Source: Nitrospirota bacterium (lineage in GTDB: Bacteria; Nitrospirota; Thermodesulfovibrionia; UBA6902). From it: DNA of 64,000 bases. The translations under genes and the position numbers were made by a program. The notes below the pieces were generated by a model. The model did no database searches, was not told the DNA's origin, and worked only from the letters and a program-made list of their open reading frames with translations. How positions within the stretch are numbered: the stretch's first letter is position 1; each line of letters begins with the position of its first letter. Below are positions 63,687 through 64,000 of this stretch, one piece after another. The stretch lies in contig JACQZG010000045.1 of assembly GCA_016213935.1 (NCBI GenBank), positions 18,801-82,800 on the forward strand, read 5' to 3'.

Positions 63687-63998
63687 TTATTTATTAGGGA
63701 TATTCTCCAGTATGAAGCCGGCTATCACACCGGCGGCTACGTTATGAGCGTAAGCGTTCCAGTGGCCGTCATACTTAAAAACCAATTCCTTTCCGTGCTT
63801 CGCATAATCAGCTTCAAAAATCGGATGAAGGTCTATAAAATTGATTTCCTTCTTACGGGCAGACTCGGCGGCAAGTCGGTTGAGGCTCAACGCGCCCTTT
63901 TAATAAAGCTCTTTTTAATCTATTTTACTATGAATCGCCTTTCTGTCTCCATCAATCACAATAAGAAGTTTTGCGCCTATGCTGTCACATGCCTTCTT
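63687..63998 (-). pseudogene. SGNH-hydrolase-like protein (AlgX/AlgJ type) with two in-frame stops
   Basis: The frame visible from the window edge reads KKACDSIGAKLLIVIDGDRK then AIHSKID, TAA (63915-63917), KELY, TAA (63900-63902), KGALSLNRLAAESARK, and continues to a TAA at 63687 with FIDLHPIFEAD and KYDGHWNAYAHNVAA. The conserved DGHWN with the Asp/His pair is typical of SGNH hydrolases. The text before and after the two TAAs is in one frame and would be continuous if each were a CAA (Gln), so this looks like one gene broken by two nonsense changes. A TTG restart at 63890 could give a 67-residue fragment. The N-terminus is outside the window. Confidence 0.65.
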
Positions 63999-64000
63999 CA

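Noticed and set aside
63687..63998. Alternative genetic code (TAA = Gln) for the organism
   Set aside because: Dozens of other genes in the window end normally at TAA, so two nonsense mutations in one gene are the simpler explanation.

Overview
The window looks like a chromosome segment of a Gram-negative, anaerobic or facultatively respiring bacterium. It has outer-membrane beta-barrels, a lipoprotein and multiheme c-type cytochromes, a pcm-surE pair, xerC-hslV-hslU, and many single-domain response regulators. The mix (multiheme cytochromes, TSUP exporters, TatD/radical-SAM fusion, GDP-heptose genes, chromosomal toxin-antitoxin pairs) recalls Nitrospirota or the former Deltaproteobacteria. 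That assignment is inference; there is no rRNA or other marker gene here.

Layout. 1-4066 (minus): three exported proteins, one an outer-membrane barrel. 4321-5694: a TatD nuclease fused to a radical-SAM domain. 5792-11004 (minus) is an accessory block: VapBC-type toxin-antitoxin, a MazG-like pyrophosphohydrolase, a probable EVE-domain restriction endonuclease, a TPR/metallopeptidase gene split by a (CTGT)11.5 tetranucleotide tract and carrying an in-frame repeat element, and a HEPN/nucleotidyltransferase pair. 11105-13579: truA and a ComM/YifB ATPase. 13726-18290: an electron-transfer cluster (monoheme cytochrome, outer-membrane barrel, nine-heme cytochrome, 8-10-heme lipoprotein). 18354-22287: rhodanese/metallo-beta-lactamase fusion, a decayed alkD, and two more toxin-antitoxin pairs, one flanked by long direct repeats. 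22366-28420: housekeeping genes (ilvE, pcm, FAD dehydrogenase, surE, an MFS carrier).

28442-37151 (minus) is the most coherent unusual block: GntR regulator, CBS protein, divergent DASS-type anion carrier, LCIB-type (theta-class) carbonic anhydrase, NhaD Na+/H+ antiporter, then a histidine kinase, a degenerate kinase and three single-domain receivers, all tightly spaced. I infer a Na+-linked inorganic-carbon or pH-homeostasis system with its own signalling. It is divergent from a PEP-synthase-like protein across a perfect 18-bp inverted repeat. 39873-47878 continues with a kinase/receiver pair separated by a four-helix-bundle gene remnant, UspA, two TSUP exporters with membrane partners, and a second GntR regulator with its own palindrome.

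48091-50905: xerC-hslV-hslU, coupled to two paralogous GT-C-like membrane proteins (to 54086). 54098-64000 (minus): a surface-glycan locus that probably makes a GDP-6-deoxy-heptose (HddC, Gmd/DmhA-like, HddA, Fcl/DmhB-like) with glycosyltransferases, a GT-C-like membrane protein, an alkaline-phosphatase-superfamily enzyme and an SGNH-type gene with two in-frame stops at the window edge. No stretch longer than 300 bases lacks a gene or gene remnant. I saw no rRNA, tRNA, CRISPR array or transposase.
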